Shown here: positions 16,188 through 26,199 of the stretch, in pieces
Position numbering within the stretch: the stretch's first letter is position 1
How the letters are laid out: the number at the start of each line of letters is the position of its first letter
Assembly: GCF_013205025.1 (NCBI RefSeq)
Contig: NZ_JABMLE010000001.1
Coordinates: forward strand, 1,116,001-1,180,000
Source of the DNA: Rathayibacter sp. VKM Ac-2857
Lineage (GTDB): Bacteria > Actinomycetota > Actinomycetes > Actinomycetales > Microbacteriaceae
Direction of reading: 5' to 3'
Length of the DNA: 64,000 nucleotides
Program-made: the position numbers and the translations under genes
The notes under the pieces: model-generated
The model's database searches: none
What the model saw: the letters and a program-made list of their open reading frames with translations, nothing else
What the model was told of the DNA's origin: nothing

Positions 16188-16850
16188 TCAGAGGGTCGTC
16201 GCCTCGGCCTCGGTCTCGACGTCGTCGGAGGGCGCCTGCTTGGAGGGCCGGGCCCGCCAGCGCAGCGCCGCGACGCCCATGGCGAGCAGCAGCGCGAACG
16301 GCAGGCTGCCCAGCAGCGGGATCGAGGCGTAGTAGGTGATCTGACGCTGGATCCACTCCGGTGACGGGGTGTCGGAGTCGCCGTAGTAAGACGCGGGCGG
16401 CGAGGAGTAGCCGCTGTAGAGCAGCGCGACGCCCAGCACGCTGCCGGCGAGCCCCGCGAGCAGCAGGGCGAGCAGCCAGGGGTTCCGCCAGAGCGGCGCC
16501 GAGGGCTCGACGGCGGCCTCGACGCGGCGGGCGGGCGCCTCCTCCCGGGCGGAGGACGGCTCCGCGACGGGGGCCGCATCGAAGTCGGCATCGGAGGGCA
16601 GCCGCGCGGACCGCCCGGCGGGCGCGACGACCTCGGCCGCCCTCCGCGAGCGCCGGCTGTCCGCCGCGGTCGCGACCTCGGCGAGCGCCGGCGGCCGCCT
16701 GCGGGCGATCCCCTCCGGCGCCGCTCCGGGGCGGGCGAAGACGCGCTCGTCGCCGCGCACCCGGTCCACTCCCCCGGCGAAACCCCGCTGGAAGGCGGGG
16801 TCGTACCGCGGATCGACGCGCTCGCGCTCGGCTCCGCCTCGTTCAGTCAT
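16188..16850 (-). CDS. Two-TM membrane protein of unknown function
   Basis: This 220-residue protein is not a recognised family. Residues 1-110 are charged and probably disordered (DPRYDPAFQRGF, then Arg/Ala/Glu-rich). Two hydrophobic segments follow: PWLLALLLAGLAGSVLGVAL (about 120-140) and IPLLGSLPFALLLAMGVAAL (about 180-200). A short loop rich in Ser, Tyr and Pro (YSSPPASYYGDSDTP) joins them. The tail is acidic. The ATG at 16850 overlaps the pheA stop by 8 nt, so the two are co-translated, but there is no clear link to phenylalanine synthesis. Confidence 0.8.
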   Translation of the reverse strand: MTERGGAERERVDPRYDPAFQRGFAGGVDRVRGDERVFARPGAAPEGIARRRPPALAEVATAADSRRSRRAAEVVAPAGRSARLPSDADFDAAPVAEPSSAREEAPARRVEAAVEPSAPLWRNPWLLALLLAGLAGSVLGVALLYSGYSSPPASYYGDSDTPSPEWIQRQITYYASIPLLGSLPFALLLAMGVAALRWRARPSKQAPSDDVETEAEATTL

Positions 16851-17826
16851 CGTCGACCTCCGGTTCGCTGCCGAGGATCCCGCGCAGCCAGTCGCGGGCC
16901 TCGATGAACACCTCGTCGTCGTAGCGTCGCACGTACGAGACCGGACGGCGATCCGCACGCGGATACGAGCCGAGGAAGATCACCCGCGGACTGAAGCGAC
17001 GAAGGCCCAGCAGGGCGTCGGCGACCCGCTCGTCGTGCACGTGGCCGTCGAGGTCGATGACGAAGCGGTAGCGGCCGAGGGCGTCGCCGATCGGCCGCGA
17101 CTGGATCATGCTCAGGTTCACTCCGCGGGTCGCGAACTGCTCGAGCATGTCGAGCAGCGCGCCGGGGGCGTCGGAGGGCAGCTCGACGATCAGGCTGGTC
17201 TTGTCGGCGCCCGTCGGCTCGGGCAGCACCCGCGAGCGCGAGACGTGCACGAAGCGGGTCACCGCGTTCGGGTTGTCGCCGATCCGCTCCGCGAGCACCT
17301 CGACGCCGTGGTGGCGGACGATCCCCGGCGGCGCGATGGCGGCCTGCGCGGGCGAGCCGGCGAGCAGGTCGATCGTGGCCTGCACGTTGCTCGACGCGGG
17401 CAGGTGCTCGTGGCTCGGGATCGTGCGGTCGAGCCACTCGCGGCACTGGCCGTAGGCGACCGGGTGGGCGGCGACGATCCGCACGTCCTCGAGCCGCGCG
17501 CCCGGGCGGCCGACCAGGATGAACGACACCGGCACGAGGTACTCGCCGACGATCCGCACGCCCGGGATCTTGGCCAGCGCGTCCTGCGCGGCGGTCACCC
17601 CGCCCTCGACCGAGTTCTCGATCGCGATCACCGCGCCGTCGCTGCGCCCCGAGACGAGGTCGTCGAGCGCCTCGCCGACGTTGCCGACGCTCCGCCAGAC
17701 GTGCCCGCGCGCCTCGGGCACCTGCGCGAGCGCCGCCTCCGTGAACGTGCCGGAGGGCCCGAGATAGCTGTACGTGCGGGGGGCGGAGTCGGTGTCGGGG
17801 ACACCGTCGGAGGCGCGGTCGGGCAT
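16843..17826 (-). CDS. pheA: Prephenate dehydratase
   Basis: This 327-residue cytosolic enzyme converts prephenate to phenylpyruvate in phenylalanine synthesis. It opens with YSYLGPSGTFTEAAL (about residues 18-32). It contains AVIAIENSVEGGV, HPVAYGQCREWL and AVTRFVHVSR, the TRF motif needed for catalysis and feedback. A C-terminal ACT domain follows (about 210-285, TSLIVELPSDAPGALLDML and the SRP of IQSRPIG), which binds phenylalanine. There is no chorismate mutase domain, as usual in actinobacteria. It is divergent from pgm, with 60 nt between their starts. Confidence 0.95.
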   Translation of the reverse strand: MPDRASDGVPDTDSAPRTYSYLGPSGTFTEAALAQVPEARGHVWRSVGNVGEALDDLVSGRSDGAVIAIENSVEGGVTAAQDALAKIPGVRIVGEYLVPVSFILVGRPGARLEDVRIVAAHPVAYGQCREWLDRTIPSHEHLPASSNVQATIDLLAGSPAQAAIAPPGIVRHHGVEVLAERIGDNPNAVTRFVHVSRSRVLPEPTGADKTSLIVELPSDAPGALLDMLEQFATRGVNLSMIQSRPIGDALGRYRFVIDLDGHVHDERVADALLGLRRFSPRVIFLGSYPRADRRPVSYVRRYDDEVFIEARDWLRGILGSEPEVDDD

Positions 17827-17886
17827 GGCGGACAGCCTAGCCAGCGCCTGTCCAGCCGGTATCGCGGCCCCGGCGCGACTGCCACT

Positions 17887-19518
<1,632 letters not shown>

Positions 19519-19532
19519 CCCGCACCGCCGCC

Positions 19533-19588
19533 GAGTCGCCCGAGAAGGCTCGTTCTCCACCCCGGGAACGAGCCTTCTCGGGCGACTC
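19533..19588. terminator. Long hairpin downstream of pgm (copy A of a pair)
   Basis: A perfect 23-bp stem joins 19533-19555 and 19566-19588 (core CGCCCGAGAAGGCTCGTTC) with a 10-nt loop, 14 nt after the pgm stop. There is no T-run. Almost the same stem recurs at 20517-20572 on the other side of the next gene. Confidence 0.8.
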
Positions 19589-19645
19589 AGTGGGGCCTGT
19601 GGACAACTCCGCTCACGGGAGGGCCAGAGGCGCCACCATGGCGCG

Positions 19646-20518
19646 GTGAGTGGCGACGAGCCGGACGGCGTCTTCAGGGTGGCGGAGGGGAGCGCCGCGG
19701 GGCTGTCGCGGGCGCGGATGCGGTCGGCGGAGTACTCGTCGCCGGCCTACGGAATCAGATCGACGGCTCCGGCCGTCACGCTCGCGGATCGCTGCGCGGC
19801 GGTGCTGCACCGGCTCGGCGACCACGTCTTCGTCTGCGGGCCGACCGCGGCGCTGCTCTGGGGTGCGCCGCTCGACCGGCGCTGGGAGCAGCGGGTCGTC
19901 CTGGACGTCGCCGTCGTCGCACCGGCTCGGGCGCCACATGCGCGTGGTCTCGCGGGTCGCAGTCTCACCGTCGATCGCGAGGTCGATGTCGTGACCGGGA
20001 GGAGGGGTGCTCTCACTACTCCGGGCCGCACCTGGTGCGACCTCGGCGCCGTCCTCGAGCTCGCGGACCTCGTGGCTGTCGGCGACGACCTCCTCCACCG
20101 ACGTCTCCTCACCGAGGAGTCTCTGCGTGCCGCGCTCGACCGGTATCCGGGTCGACGCGGGATCGCGCGTCTGCGTCGAGCCCTCGTGCTGCTCGATGGG
20201 CGGGCCGAGTCCCGACCCGAGTCGCAGGTGCGCGTGGCACTGGTGCTCGCGGGCATCACGGGTCTGGAGGCGAACGTCGAGATCCGTGACGAGGCCGGCG
20301 CCTTCCTCGGCCGGGTCGACCTCTGCCTCGCTCGGGCCCGTGTGGTCATCGAGTACCACGGCGACTACCACCGCTCCGAGCCCGGCCAGTGGCGGAGAGA
20401 CGTCGCCCGCGCCCGCCGCCTCCGCGCGGCCGGTTGGACCGTGATCGAGCTCACCGGCGACGACCTCGCCGACCTCGCCTCCGTCGTCGCCCAGGTGCGC
20501 GCGGCGCTGCATCACTGA
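19646..20518 (+). CDS. DUF559-type endonuclease-domain protein
   Basis: This 290-residue protein has a Vsr/DUF559-like nuclease fold at the C-terminus. NVEIRDEAGAFLGRVDLCLARARVVIEYHGDYHR (about 212-245) gives the D...E-Y-H-G-D pattern of a PD-(D/E)XK-like core, followed by a basic helix (WRRDVARARRLRAAGW). The N-terminal half resembles AbiEi-like regions often fused to DUF559 in actinobacteria. The GTG at 19646 has a weak RBS. Matched long hairpins flank both ends, and the second overlaps the stop codon. No partner toxin or antitoxin gene is seen. The biological role is unknown; a second relative is at 37208. Confidence 0.78.
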   Translation: MSGDEPDGVFRVAEGSAAGLSRARMRSAEYSSPAYGIRSTAPAVTLADRCAAVLHRLGDHVFVCGPTAALLWGAPLDRRWEQRVVLDVAVVAPARAPHARGLAGRSLTVDREVDVVTGRRGALTTPGRTWCDLGAVLELADLVAVGDDLLHRRLLTEESLRAALDRYPGRRGIARLRRALVLLDGRAESRPESQVRVALVLAGITGLEANVEIRDEAGAFLGRVDLCLARARVVIEYHGDYHRSEPGQWRRDVARARRLRAAGWTVIELTGDDLADLASVVAQVRAALHH

Positions 20519-20572
20519 CTCGCCCGAGAAGGCTCGTTCTCGGAGTGAAGAACGAGCCTTCTCGGGCGAGTC
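20517..20572. terminator. Long hairpin between DUF559 gene and aldo/keto reductase (copy B)
   Basis: A perfect 24-bp stem joins 20517-20540 and 20549-20572 with an 8-nt loop. It shares CGCCCGAGAAGGCTCGTTCT with the hairpin at 19533-19588. It overlaps the stop of the DUF559 gene and precedes the end of the convergent reductase gene, so it can act as a bidirectional terminator. Confidence 0.82.
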
Positions 20573-20584
20573 GGCGGGTGTCGG

Positions 20585-21571
20585 CTACCAGCGGGGGTGG
20601 ACCGTGGGGCGGAAGTGGGTGTCGTAGAGGGCGTTGACGGCCTCCATGAAGGCGGGGCCGAGGGGGGCGGCGTCCGCGGCGGTGGCGTTCGCCTTCGCCT
20701 GCTCGACGGAGCGGGCGCCGGGGATGACGGCGGTGACGCCGTCCTGCTGGATGATCCAGGCCAGCGCGGCGGCGGCGGGGGCGAGGCCGTGGTCGGCGGC
20801 CAGGCGGGAGAACTCCTGCGCGGCCTCGACGCCGGTGGCGAAGTCGACGCCCGAGAAGGTCTCGCCGACGTCGAAGGCGGAGCCGTCACGGTTGTAGTTG
20901 CGGTGGTCGTCGGGCGCGAAGGTCGTCTCGGTCGTGTACCGGCCGCTGAGCAGGCCGGACGCGAGCGGGACGCGCGCCAGGATCCCGACGCCGGCCTCGC
21001 GGGCCGCCGGCAGCACCGCGTCGAGCGGCTTGAGGCGGAACGCGTTCAGGATGATCTGCACGCTCGCGACGTTCGGCCGCGCGATGGCGGTGAGCGCCTC
21101 CTCCGTGCGCTCGACCGAGACGCCGTAGTGCGCGATCGCGCCCTCGTCGACCAGGGTGTCCAGCGCGTCGAAGACGGCGTCGTCGGAGTAGACGGAGGTC
21201 GGCGGGCAGTGCAGCTGCACGAGGTCGAGGGTGTCGACGCCGAGGTTCGAGCGTGAGCGGTCGGTCCAGGCGCGGAAGTTGTCCAGCACGTAGTTCGCGG
21301 GGATCTGCTCCACGCGGCGGCCCATCTTCGTGGCGACGAAGACCTGGGCGTCGGGGTGGGCGGCGCGCCAGGCGCCGATCGTCCGCTCGCTGCGGCCGTC
21401 GCCGTAGACGTCGGCGGTGTCGAAGAGGGTGACGCCCGCCTCCGCCGCGGCGTCGAGGATGGCGAGGGCGTCGCTCTCCGCGACGTCCCCCCAGTCGGCA
21501 CCGAGCTGCCAGGTTCCGAGGCCGACGACGGAGACGGGCGCACCGGTGCGGCCGAAGATTCGAGTTTCCAT
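20585..21571 (-). CDS. Aldo/keto reductase
   Basis: This 328-residue NADPH-dependent TIM-barrel oxidoreductase carries the catalytic tetrad in the expected order: Asp and Tyr in FDTADVYGDGRSE (about 50-62), Lys in VATKMGRR, and His in VQLHCPP. The C-terminal VIPGARSVEQAKAN binds the NADP phosphate. It resembles the YhdN/Tas-type subgroup. The substrate is unknown. It is divergent from the PfkB kinase gene with only 64 nt between them. Confidence 0.92.
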   Translation of the reverse strand: METRIFGRTGAPVSVVGLGTWQLGADWGDVAESDALAILDAAAEAGVTLFDTADVYGDGRSERTIGAWRAAHPDAQVFVATKMGRRVEQIPANYVLDNFRAWTDRSRSNLGVDTLDLVQLHCPPTSVYSDDAVFDALDTLVDEGAIAHYGVSVERTEEALTAIARPNVASVQIILNAFRLKPLDAVLPAAREAGVGILARVPLASGLLSGRYTTETTFAPDDHRNYNRDGSAFDVGETFSGVDFATGVEAAQEFSRLAADHGLAPAAAALAWIIQQDGVTAVIPGARSVEQAKANATAADAAPLGPAFMEAVNALYDTHFRPTVHPRW

Positions 21572-21635
21572 GGCTCCACCGTAGGTGCGGCCGGAGGATG
21601 CCAGGAGCCCCTTGCGCGTGCCCTACCGTCGGAGC

Positions 21636-22568
21636 ATGAGCCTCGTCGTCCTCGGAAGCGCCAACCTCGATCACGTCCACCGGGTCGCCCGCATCCCCGC
21701 GCCCGGCGAGACGGTCCTCGCCCTCGACTCCCGCACCTTCCCGGGCGGCAAGGGGCTCAACCAGGCGGTCGCCGCCGCCCGCACGGTCGCGGGCAGCGCC
21801 TTCGTCACGAGCCTCGGCCGCGACGCCGCGGGCGACGAGCTCGCGGGGCTGCTGGCGGAGGAGCCGCTCGAACTGCACGCCCGCCGAGGCGACGAGCGCA
21901 CCGGCACCGCGCAGATCACGGTGGACGACGCGGGCGAGAACGCGATCGTCGTCGACTCCGGGGCGAACGCCGCCTTCACCGACCTCACCGGGGAGGAGGA
22001 GGCGCTGATCGCCGGCGCCTCGGCGCTCCTGCTGCAGCTCGAGATCCCCGTCCCGACCGTGCTGGCGGCGGCGCGGGCCGGCCGCGCGGCGGGGACGACC
22101 ACGATCCTCAACGCGGCGCCGATCGGCCCGCTCCCCGAGGAGCTGCTCGCCGAGCTGGACGTGCTGATCGTCAACGAGCACGAGGCGCGCGAGCTCGGCG
22201 CCGAGCGCGGCATCGCGGCCGAGGACGACACGGCCCTCGCCGTCGCCCTGACCGCGCTCGTCCCGCTCGTGCTGGTCACCCTCGGCTCCGACGGCGTCGT
22301 GGTGGCCGTCCGCGACCGCGAGCCGGTGCGCGCGCCGGCGTTCCGCGTCCCCGTGGTCGACACGACCGGCGCCGGCGACACCTTCTGCGGGGTCTTCGCG
22401 GCCCGGCTCGCGAGTGGCGGACAGCGGCTGGACGACCCGGCGGCACTCGTCGAGCTCGTCCGCTGGGCGACCGCCGCCGCGGCGATCTCGGTCACCCGGG
22501 CCGGTGCGGCGGTCTCGACGCCGACGGCGGCCGAGACGGAGTCGTTCCTCGCCGAGCACGACGCTTAG
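21636..22568 (+). CDS. PfkB-family sugar kinase (ribokinase-like)
   Basis: This 310-residue kinase starts at the ATG at 21636. It has the N-terminal PfkB signature (GGKGLNQAVAAAR, about residues 36-48), the substrate NxxE motif VNEHEARELG and the C-terminal signature VVDTTGAGDTFCGVF with the catalytic Asp. The short N-terminus MSLVVLGSANLDHVHRV is ribokinase-like. It probably phosphorylates ribose or a related sugar. A TACCGT box 9 nt before the ATG and the weak RBS suggest a leaderless transcript. Confidence 0.9.
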   Translation: MSLVVLGSANLDHVHRVARIPAPGETVLALDSRTFPGGKGLNQAVAAARTVAGSAFVTSLGRDAAGDELAGLLAEEPLELHARRGDERTGTAQITVDDAGENAIVVDSGANAAFTDLTGEEEALIAGASALLLQLEIPVPTVLAAARAGRAAGTTTILNAAPIGPLPEELLAELDVLIVNEHEARELGAERGIAAEDDTALAVALTALVPLVLVTLGSDGVVVAVRDREPVRAPAFRVPVVDTTGAGDTFCGVFAARLASGGQRLDDPAALVELVRWATAAAAISVTRAGAAVSTPTAAETESFLAEHDA

Positions 22569-22617
22569 GGCGCACGGCGCTGAGGGGCGGCGAGCTGAGG
22601 GGCGGCGCGCCCCCGCG

Positions 22618-23049
22618 TCAGTCGACGGAGGCGATCCGGATCGCGACGCGCGCGCGACGACCGGGGTGCTCGCGCCGGCACCACTCGCGCACCGCGGAGC
22701 CGACCGCGCGGGCGACGTCGGGCGCCGAGGACTCCGCGGCGACGCAGACCTCCGCGGACACCGACACCTCGTCACCGAGGACGCGCACGAGCACCGGCTC
22801 GGCGAAGGTGCCGCCGGAGACCGCGCCGAGCGGTCCGTCCGCGGCGTCGACCGTGGAGGGCGTCAGCGCGCCCGCGGCGTGCGCGAGGACGTCGCGCACC
22901 TGGCCGCGCGCCGGGACGAGCATCGCCACTCCGGCGAGGGCGCGGATCTCAGCGGTGAGCACCGCCGCCGCGCCGGGCGCGGGCTCGCCGGGAGCGACCG
23001 CGGGCACCAGCACGATCGGGGCGGAGGGACGCGACTCGGACTCGCTCAC
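22618..23049 (-). CDS. Hypothetical protein of the Asp23/Gls24 stress cluster
   Basis: This 143-residue protein is of unknown function. The GTG start overlaps the upstream stop (GTGA). Its second half (VLVRVLGDEVSVSAEVCVAAES, then VGSAVREWCRREHP and ARVAIRIASVD) follows the beta-strand and helix pattern of Asp23/Gls24 domains without the typical conserved residues. It is the last gene of the left arm of the stress cluster, so a role in the same envelope response is inferred. Confidence 0.7.
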   Translation of the reverse strand: MSESESRPSAPIVLVPAVAPGEPAPGAAAVLTAEIRALAGVAMLVPARGQVRDVLAHAAGALTPSTVDAADGPLGAVSGGTFAEPVLVRVLGDEVSVSAEVCVAAESSAPDVARAVGSAVREWCRREHPGRRARVAIRIASVD

Positions 23050-23732
23050 GACTCCTCCCCTCCCGGCACGTAGACGTCCTCGACGCGCACGTCGATCGTC
23101 GAGACGCGCAGCTCGGTCTGGGTGAGCAGCCGGGAGTGGATCCGCTCGCGCACCTGCTGCGCCGCGTCGGCGATCGGGACGCCCCAGAACACCGAGATCG
23201 TCACCTCGACCGCGATGTCGGCGCCGGGATCGGCCACGTCGCCCTGCAGCCGGCAGCGGCCGACGAGGACTCCGGAGACGCTGTCGCCGGCCTCGCGGAC
23301 GATCCCGCGGACCGCGCCCTCGGTGATGGTCAACTCGACGTCGGGGTCGGTGCTCGCGAGCGGGATGTCGCGGCCGGCGCGGGCCTCGCGCCGCACCTGG
23401 GTGAGGATCGAGCCGAACCAGTTCTCGGTGGGCGCGGGGAGGTGCGCGGCGTCGTCGTCGATCAGCGCGCCGGAGAGGGCGCGGACGCGCTCGAGGGCGC
23501 GCAGCGTGCGGCGGTGCTCCGGCGACTCCTCGATCGCGGGGTCGTAGGGCAGGCGGTCGCGGTCGAGGTAGTCGCTGAGCTCGTCGATGCCGATCGCGTC
23601 GCCGGAGTCGGGATCGGAGTCGCGGTCCGAGTCCGAGTCGGCCTCGGCGGCGGGATCGACCAGTGGCACGCTCAGGGGCAGCACGGAGTCCTCACCGGAC
23701 TCCGGACGACCGGGCGTCTCGTCCGGGGTCAT
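23046..23732 (-). CDS. Asp23/Gls24-domain envelope stress protein
   Basis: This 228-residue protein has a long acidic, low-complexity N-terminus (DSDSDRDSDPDSGD), a conserved central part (LSDYLDRDRLPYDPAIEESPEHRRTLRALERVRALS, NWFGSILTQVRREARAG) and an Asp23/Gls24 domain at the C-terminus (TITEGAVRGIVREAGDSVSGV...IAVEVTISVFWGVPI). It lies between the sigma factor and the small hypothetical gene, all on the - strand. It could act like an anti-sigma partner because of its position, but it has no known anti-sigma domain. Confidence 0.8.
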   Translation of the reverse strand: MTPDETPGRPESGEDSVLPLSVPLVDPAAEADSDSDRDSDPDSGDAIGIDELSDYLDRDRLPYDPAIEESPEHRRTLRALERVRALSGALIDDDAAHLPAPTENWFGSILTQVRREARAGRDIPLASTDPDVELTITEGAVRGIVREAGDSVSGVLVGRCRLQGDVADPGADIAVEVTISVFWGVPIADAAQQVRERIHSRLLTQTELRVSTIDVRVEDVYVPGGEES

Positions 23733-23775
23733 CGCGCCGGCTCCGTCATCGCGCCGACTCCTTCATCGCAGGCCC

Positions 23776-24324
23776 TCATCGCCAGTCCTCCATCGCCACG
23801 ACCAGCGACTCCCGTGCTCGAGCGAGCTTGCCGCGGACGGCGGTGGCGGTGATGCCGAGGTGCTCGGCGATCTCACTGTACGACTCGCCGCCGACCTCGC
23901 GGAGCAGCCAGCACTGCCGCTGGGTCTCGGGCAGATCGGCCAGCGCCTGGGCGAGGGCGCGCATCGCGTCGCTCTGCTCGACGGACTCGAACGGACCGGG
24001 CTCGCGCGCCGGCGGGTGCTCGACGGCGTCGACGTCGTCGACCGGCTTGCGCTGGCGGAGGAGGTCGACGCTGGACCGGCTGACGATCCTCATCATCCAG
24101 CTCCGGACGCTCGCGGGCTCCTTCAGCTGCGGGAGCTGCGCCCAGACCGTGATCAGCGCGTTCTGCACCGCGTCGGAGGCGTCGGCCTGCGAGCCGGTCA
24201 GCCGCCAGGCGTAGGCGCGGAGGATCGACTGGTGCCGCTTGACGAGCACCTCGAACGCCCGGACGTCGCCCTCGGCGGAGCGCTCGGCGAGCAGTGCATC
24301 GCTCGCCGTCTCCAGACCGGGCAT
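23776..24324 (-). CDS. ECF-type RNA polymerase sigma factor
   Basis: This 182-residue protein has region 2 (FEVLVKRHQSILRAYAWRLTGSQADASDAVQNALITVW, about 25-62) and region 4 (ALADLPETQRQCWLLREVGGESYSEIAEHLGITATAVRGKLARAR, about 130-175), joined by a short acidic linker. It is divergent from the Asp23 gene at 24520. The two arms of the cluster therefore share a 195-nt promoter region, and this factor probably drives one or both. GGAAAA near 24380 could be part of an ECF -35 box; this is uncertain. Confidence 0.92.
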   Translation of the reverse strand: MPGLETASDALLAERSAEGDVRAFEVLVKRHQSILRAYAWRLTGSQADASDAVQNALITVWAQLPQLKEPASVRSWMMRIVSRSSVDLLRQRKPVDDVDAVEHPPAREPGPFESVEQSDAMRALAQALADLPETQRQCWLLREVGGESYSEIAEHLGITATAVRGKLARARESLVVAMEDWR

Positions 24325-24519
24325 GACGCTCCTCAGCGCTCACCGGCGGGAGCCGGATGGACCATCAGGTGACTGTCAGGAAAAACTCCGAACCGCACCG
24401 TGACGAACGCCCCTCGGGCTCCGTCTCACTCATGAAAGCACAGCCCGACGGGAAACCCGCCGGACTCCCCGACCCCGGCCGCGCACCACGAGCGGCCGAC
24501 GACACGCACAGGAGTCACC

Positions 24520-25005
24520 ATGAGCGACAGCACGCGCACCCCCGCCACCCCCACCGCCCCCCGCGTCGACAAGACGTCGGTCGACACCGTCACCAGCCTC
24601 GGCGGCAGCACGGTCTCCGGCACGGCCCAGGGCCGCACCGTCATCGACGACGCAGTGATCGCCAAGGTCGCCGGCATCGCCGCGCGCCAGGTGCCCGGCG
24701 TCTTCGCCCTCGGCAACAACGCCGCCCGTGCCTTCGGCGCGATCCGGTCCGCCGTCGGCGGCAACGACCACGCCCAGGGCGTCAGCGTCGAGGTCGGCGA
24801 GACCCAGGTCGCCGCCGACGTCACCCTCGTCGTCGAGTACCCGGTGCCGATGCAGTCGGTCGCCGACCAGGTCCGCGCCGCGGTCTCCGAGGCCATCACC
24901 GAGCTCGTCGGCATGTCGGTCGCCGAGATCAACGTCGCGATCGTCGACGTGCACATCCCCGGCGAGGACAAGGGCGACACCGAGACCGAGAGCCGCGTCC
25001 GATGA
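24520..25005 (+). CDS. Asp23/Gls24 family envelope stress response protein
   Basis: This 161-residue protein is the first gene of the right arm, with RBS AGGAG at 24510. It holds a complete Asp23/Gls24 domain: VIDDAVIAKVAGIAARQVPGVFAL (about 47-70), VAADVTLVVEYPVPMQSVADQVRAAVSEAITELVGMSVAEINVAIVDVHIP. In Staphylococcus and Listeria relatives, Asp23 proteins are tethered under the membrane by AmaP-type anchors. The genes that follow encode such membrane partners. Confidence 0.93.
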   Translation: MSDSTRTPATPTAPRVDKTSVDTVTSLGGSTVSGTAQGRTVIDDAVIAKVAGIAARQVPGVFALGNNAARAFGAIRSAVGGNDHAQGVSVEVGETQVAADVTLVVEYPVPMQSVADQVRAAVSEAITELVGMSVAEINVAIVDVHIPGEDKGDTETESRVR

Positions 25006-25229
25006 GCGACCCTCGCACCCCTGCTCCCGCCTCGACGGGCCGCAGCACCACGCTCGGCCTCGTCGTCGGCGCGATCCTCGCCTTCGCCGCCCTGCTCTTC
25101 GGCTTCTGGGGCTTCGTCCTCACCGCCGTCTTCATGGCGCTCGGCGTCCTGATCGCGCGGATGCTCGACGGCTCGCTCGACGTGCGCAGCCTCGTGGACG
25201 TGTTCCGCGGCCGCACCACCTCGCGCTAG
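25002..25229 (+). CDS. DUF2273-like small membrane protein
   Basis: This 75-residue protein has two hydrophobic segments in tandem (LGLVVGAILAFAALLFGFW and LTAVFMALGVLIARMLDG) and a basic tail. The size, the GFWG loop and the placement directly after an Asp23 gene fit DUF2273 (AmaP/Asp23-associated) proteins. The ATG overlaps the Asp23 stop by 4 nt. Confidence 0.78.
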   Translation: MSDPRTPAPASTGRSTTLGLVVGAILAFAALLFGFWGFVLTAVFMALGVLIARMLDGSLDVRSLVDVFRGRTTSR

Positions 25230-25237
25230 GAGTCGCC

Positions 25238-25603
25238 ATGACCGCACTCGACCAGCGTCCCGCCGAGCGGACCGCTCCGGCGGAGCCGGGGACCGTCACG
25301 ATCTCCGTCCGCTCCCTCGAGCGGATGGCGGTCGCGATCGTCCACGAGGAGCTGGGCGTCGAGGTCTCCGCGATCCGCGTCCGGCTGTCGGACGACAGCG
25401 GCGGCCTCGCGCTCGCCGTCACCGCCCCCGTCGTGACGGACGGCCTCGGCGCGGCGGAGGGCAGCCTGCTCGACCGCCTCCACCGCGACCGGGCGACCAT
25501 CGCCTCCCGCATGGGGGCGCTCACCGGCCGCACCGTCAGCCGCGTGGACATCCGCGTGACCGGCACCCGCACCCCGAACCGAACCCCGAGGAGAGTCGCA
25601 TGA
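25238..25603 (+). CDS. Asp23-like cluster protein of unknown function
   Basis: This 121-residue protein, started by the ATG at 25238 (RBS AGGAG 25228-25232), contains ISVRSLERMAVAIVHEELGVEVSAIRVRLSDDSGGLALAVTAPVV. The helix-then-strand pattern resembles a short, divergent Asp23/Gls24 fold. It is soluble with no TM segment. It overlaps the next gene by 4 nt. Confidence 0.7.
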   Translation: MTALDQRPAERTAPAEPGTVTISVRSLERMAVAIVHEELGVEVSAIRVRLSDDSGGLALAVTAPVVTDGLGAAEGSLLDRLHRDRATIASRMGALTGRTVSRVDIRVTGTRTPNRTPRRVA

Positions 25604-26199
25604 GCCCCGCAGCCACGCCGCGCGATGCGGCCCCGGATGCGCGCTACCGCCGCTACCTGCGGCGCGAGACGCACAGCTCGCGCTCGGCCGCGCAGATCGT
25701 CGTGCTCGTGCTGATCGCCCTGATCGCCGCGTACGTCGGAACGGAGGCGGTGCTCGCGATCGTCGGCGCCGCTCCGCTGCTGCTCGCGCCGTCCGCACTC
25801 CTCGGAGCAATCGTCGGCGTGACCGACCTCGCCTCCGGAGCGATCATCGGCATCGCCGTCGGCACCGCGGTGCTCGCGCTGATCCTGCTGGTCCTCGCCC
25901 TCGCCCCGGGAGCCCGCGCTCGCCACACCGTGGCGGACGACCGGCTCGCCGTGGTCCTCGACGACGGCGTGATCGCCTCCTCCCTCGCCCGCTCGGCCCG
26001 CGCGGCCGCCCGCTCGCGACGCGAGGACACCCGCGCCTCGATCGGCCGCCGCACCGCCGTGATCGAGGTGACCCCCTCCTCGGGGATCACCGTCGACCGC
26101 GACTCCGTGCAGTCCGCCGTCGACGACGAGCTGAGCCGCATCGCGGCGACGCCCGCCACCCGCGCCACCGTCCGCATCTCCGAGTCCGGGAGGATCTGA
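25600..26199 (+). CDS. DUF6286-like membrane protein of the stress cluster
   Basis: This 199-residue protein has two TM segments (about 30-50 and 78-103, AQIVVLVLIALIAAYVG and IIGIAVGTAVLALILLVLAL) followed by a cytosolic domain (VADDRLAVVLDDGVIASSLARSAR, then a strand/helix repeat). This architecture is typical of DUF6286 proteins in actinobacterial Asp23 operons. Its precise role is unknown. Confidence 0.75.
   Translation: MSPAATPRDAAPDARYRRYLRRETHSSRSAAQIVVLVLIALIAAYVGTEAVLAIVGAAPLLLAPSALLGAIVGVTDLASGAIIGIAVGTAVLALILLVLALAPGARARHTVADDRLAVVLDDGVIASSLARSARAAARSRREDTRASIGRRTAVIEVTPSSGITVDRDSVQSAVDDELSRIAATPATRATVRISESGRI

Noticed and set aside
19646-20518. Toxin-antitoxin (AbiE-like) pair at the DUF559 gene
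   Set aside because: Only one gene is present, there is no AbiEii-like nucleotidyltransferase neighbour, and the C-terminus is nuclease-like.
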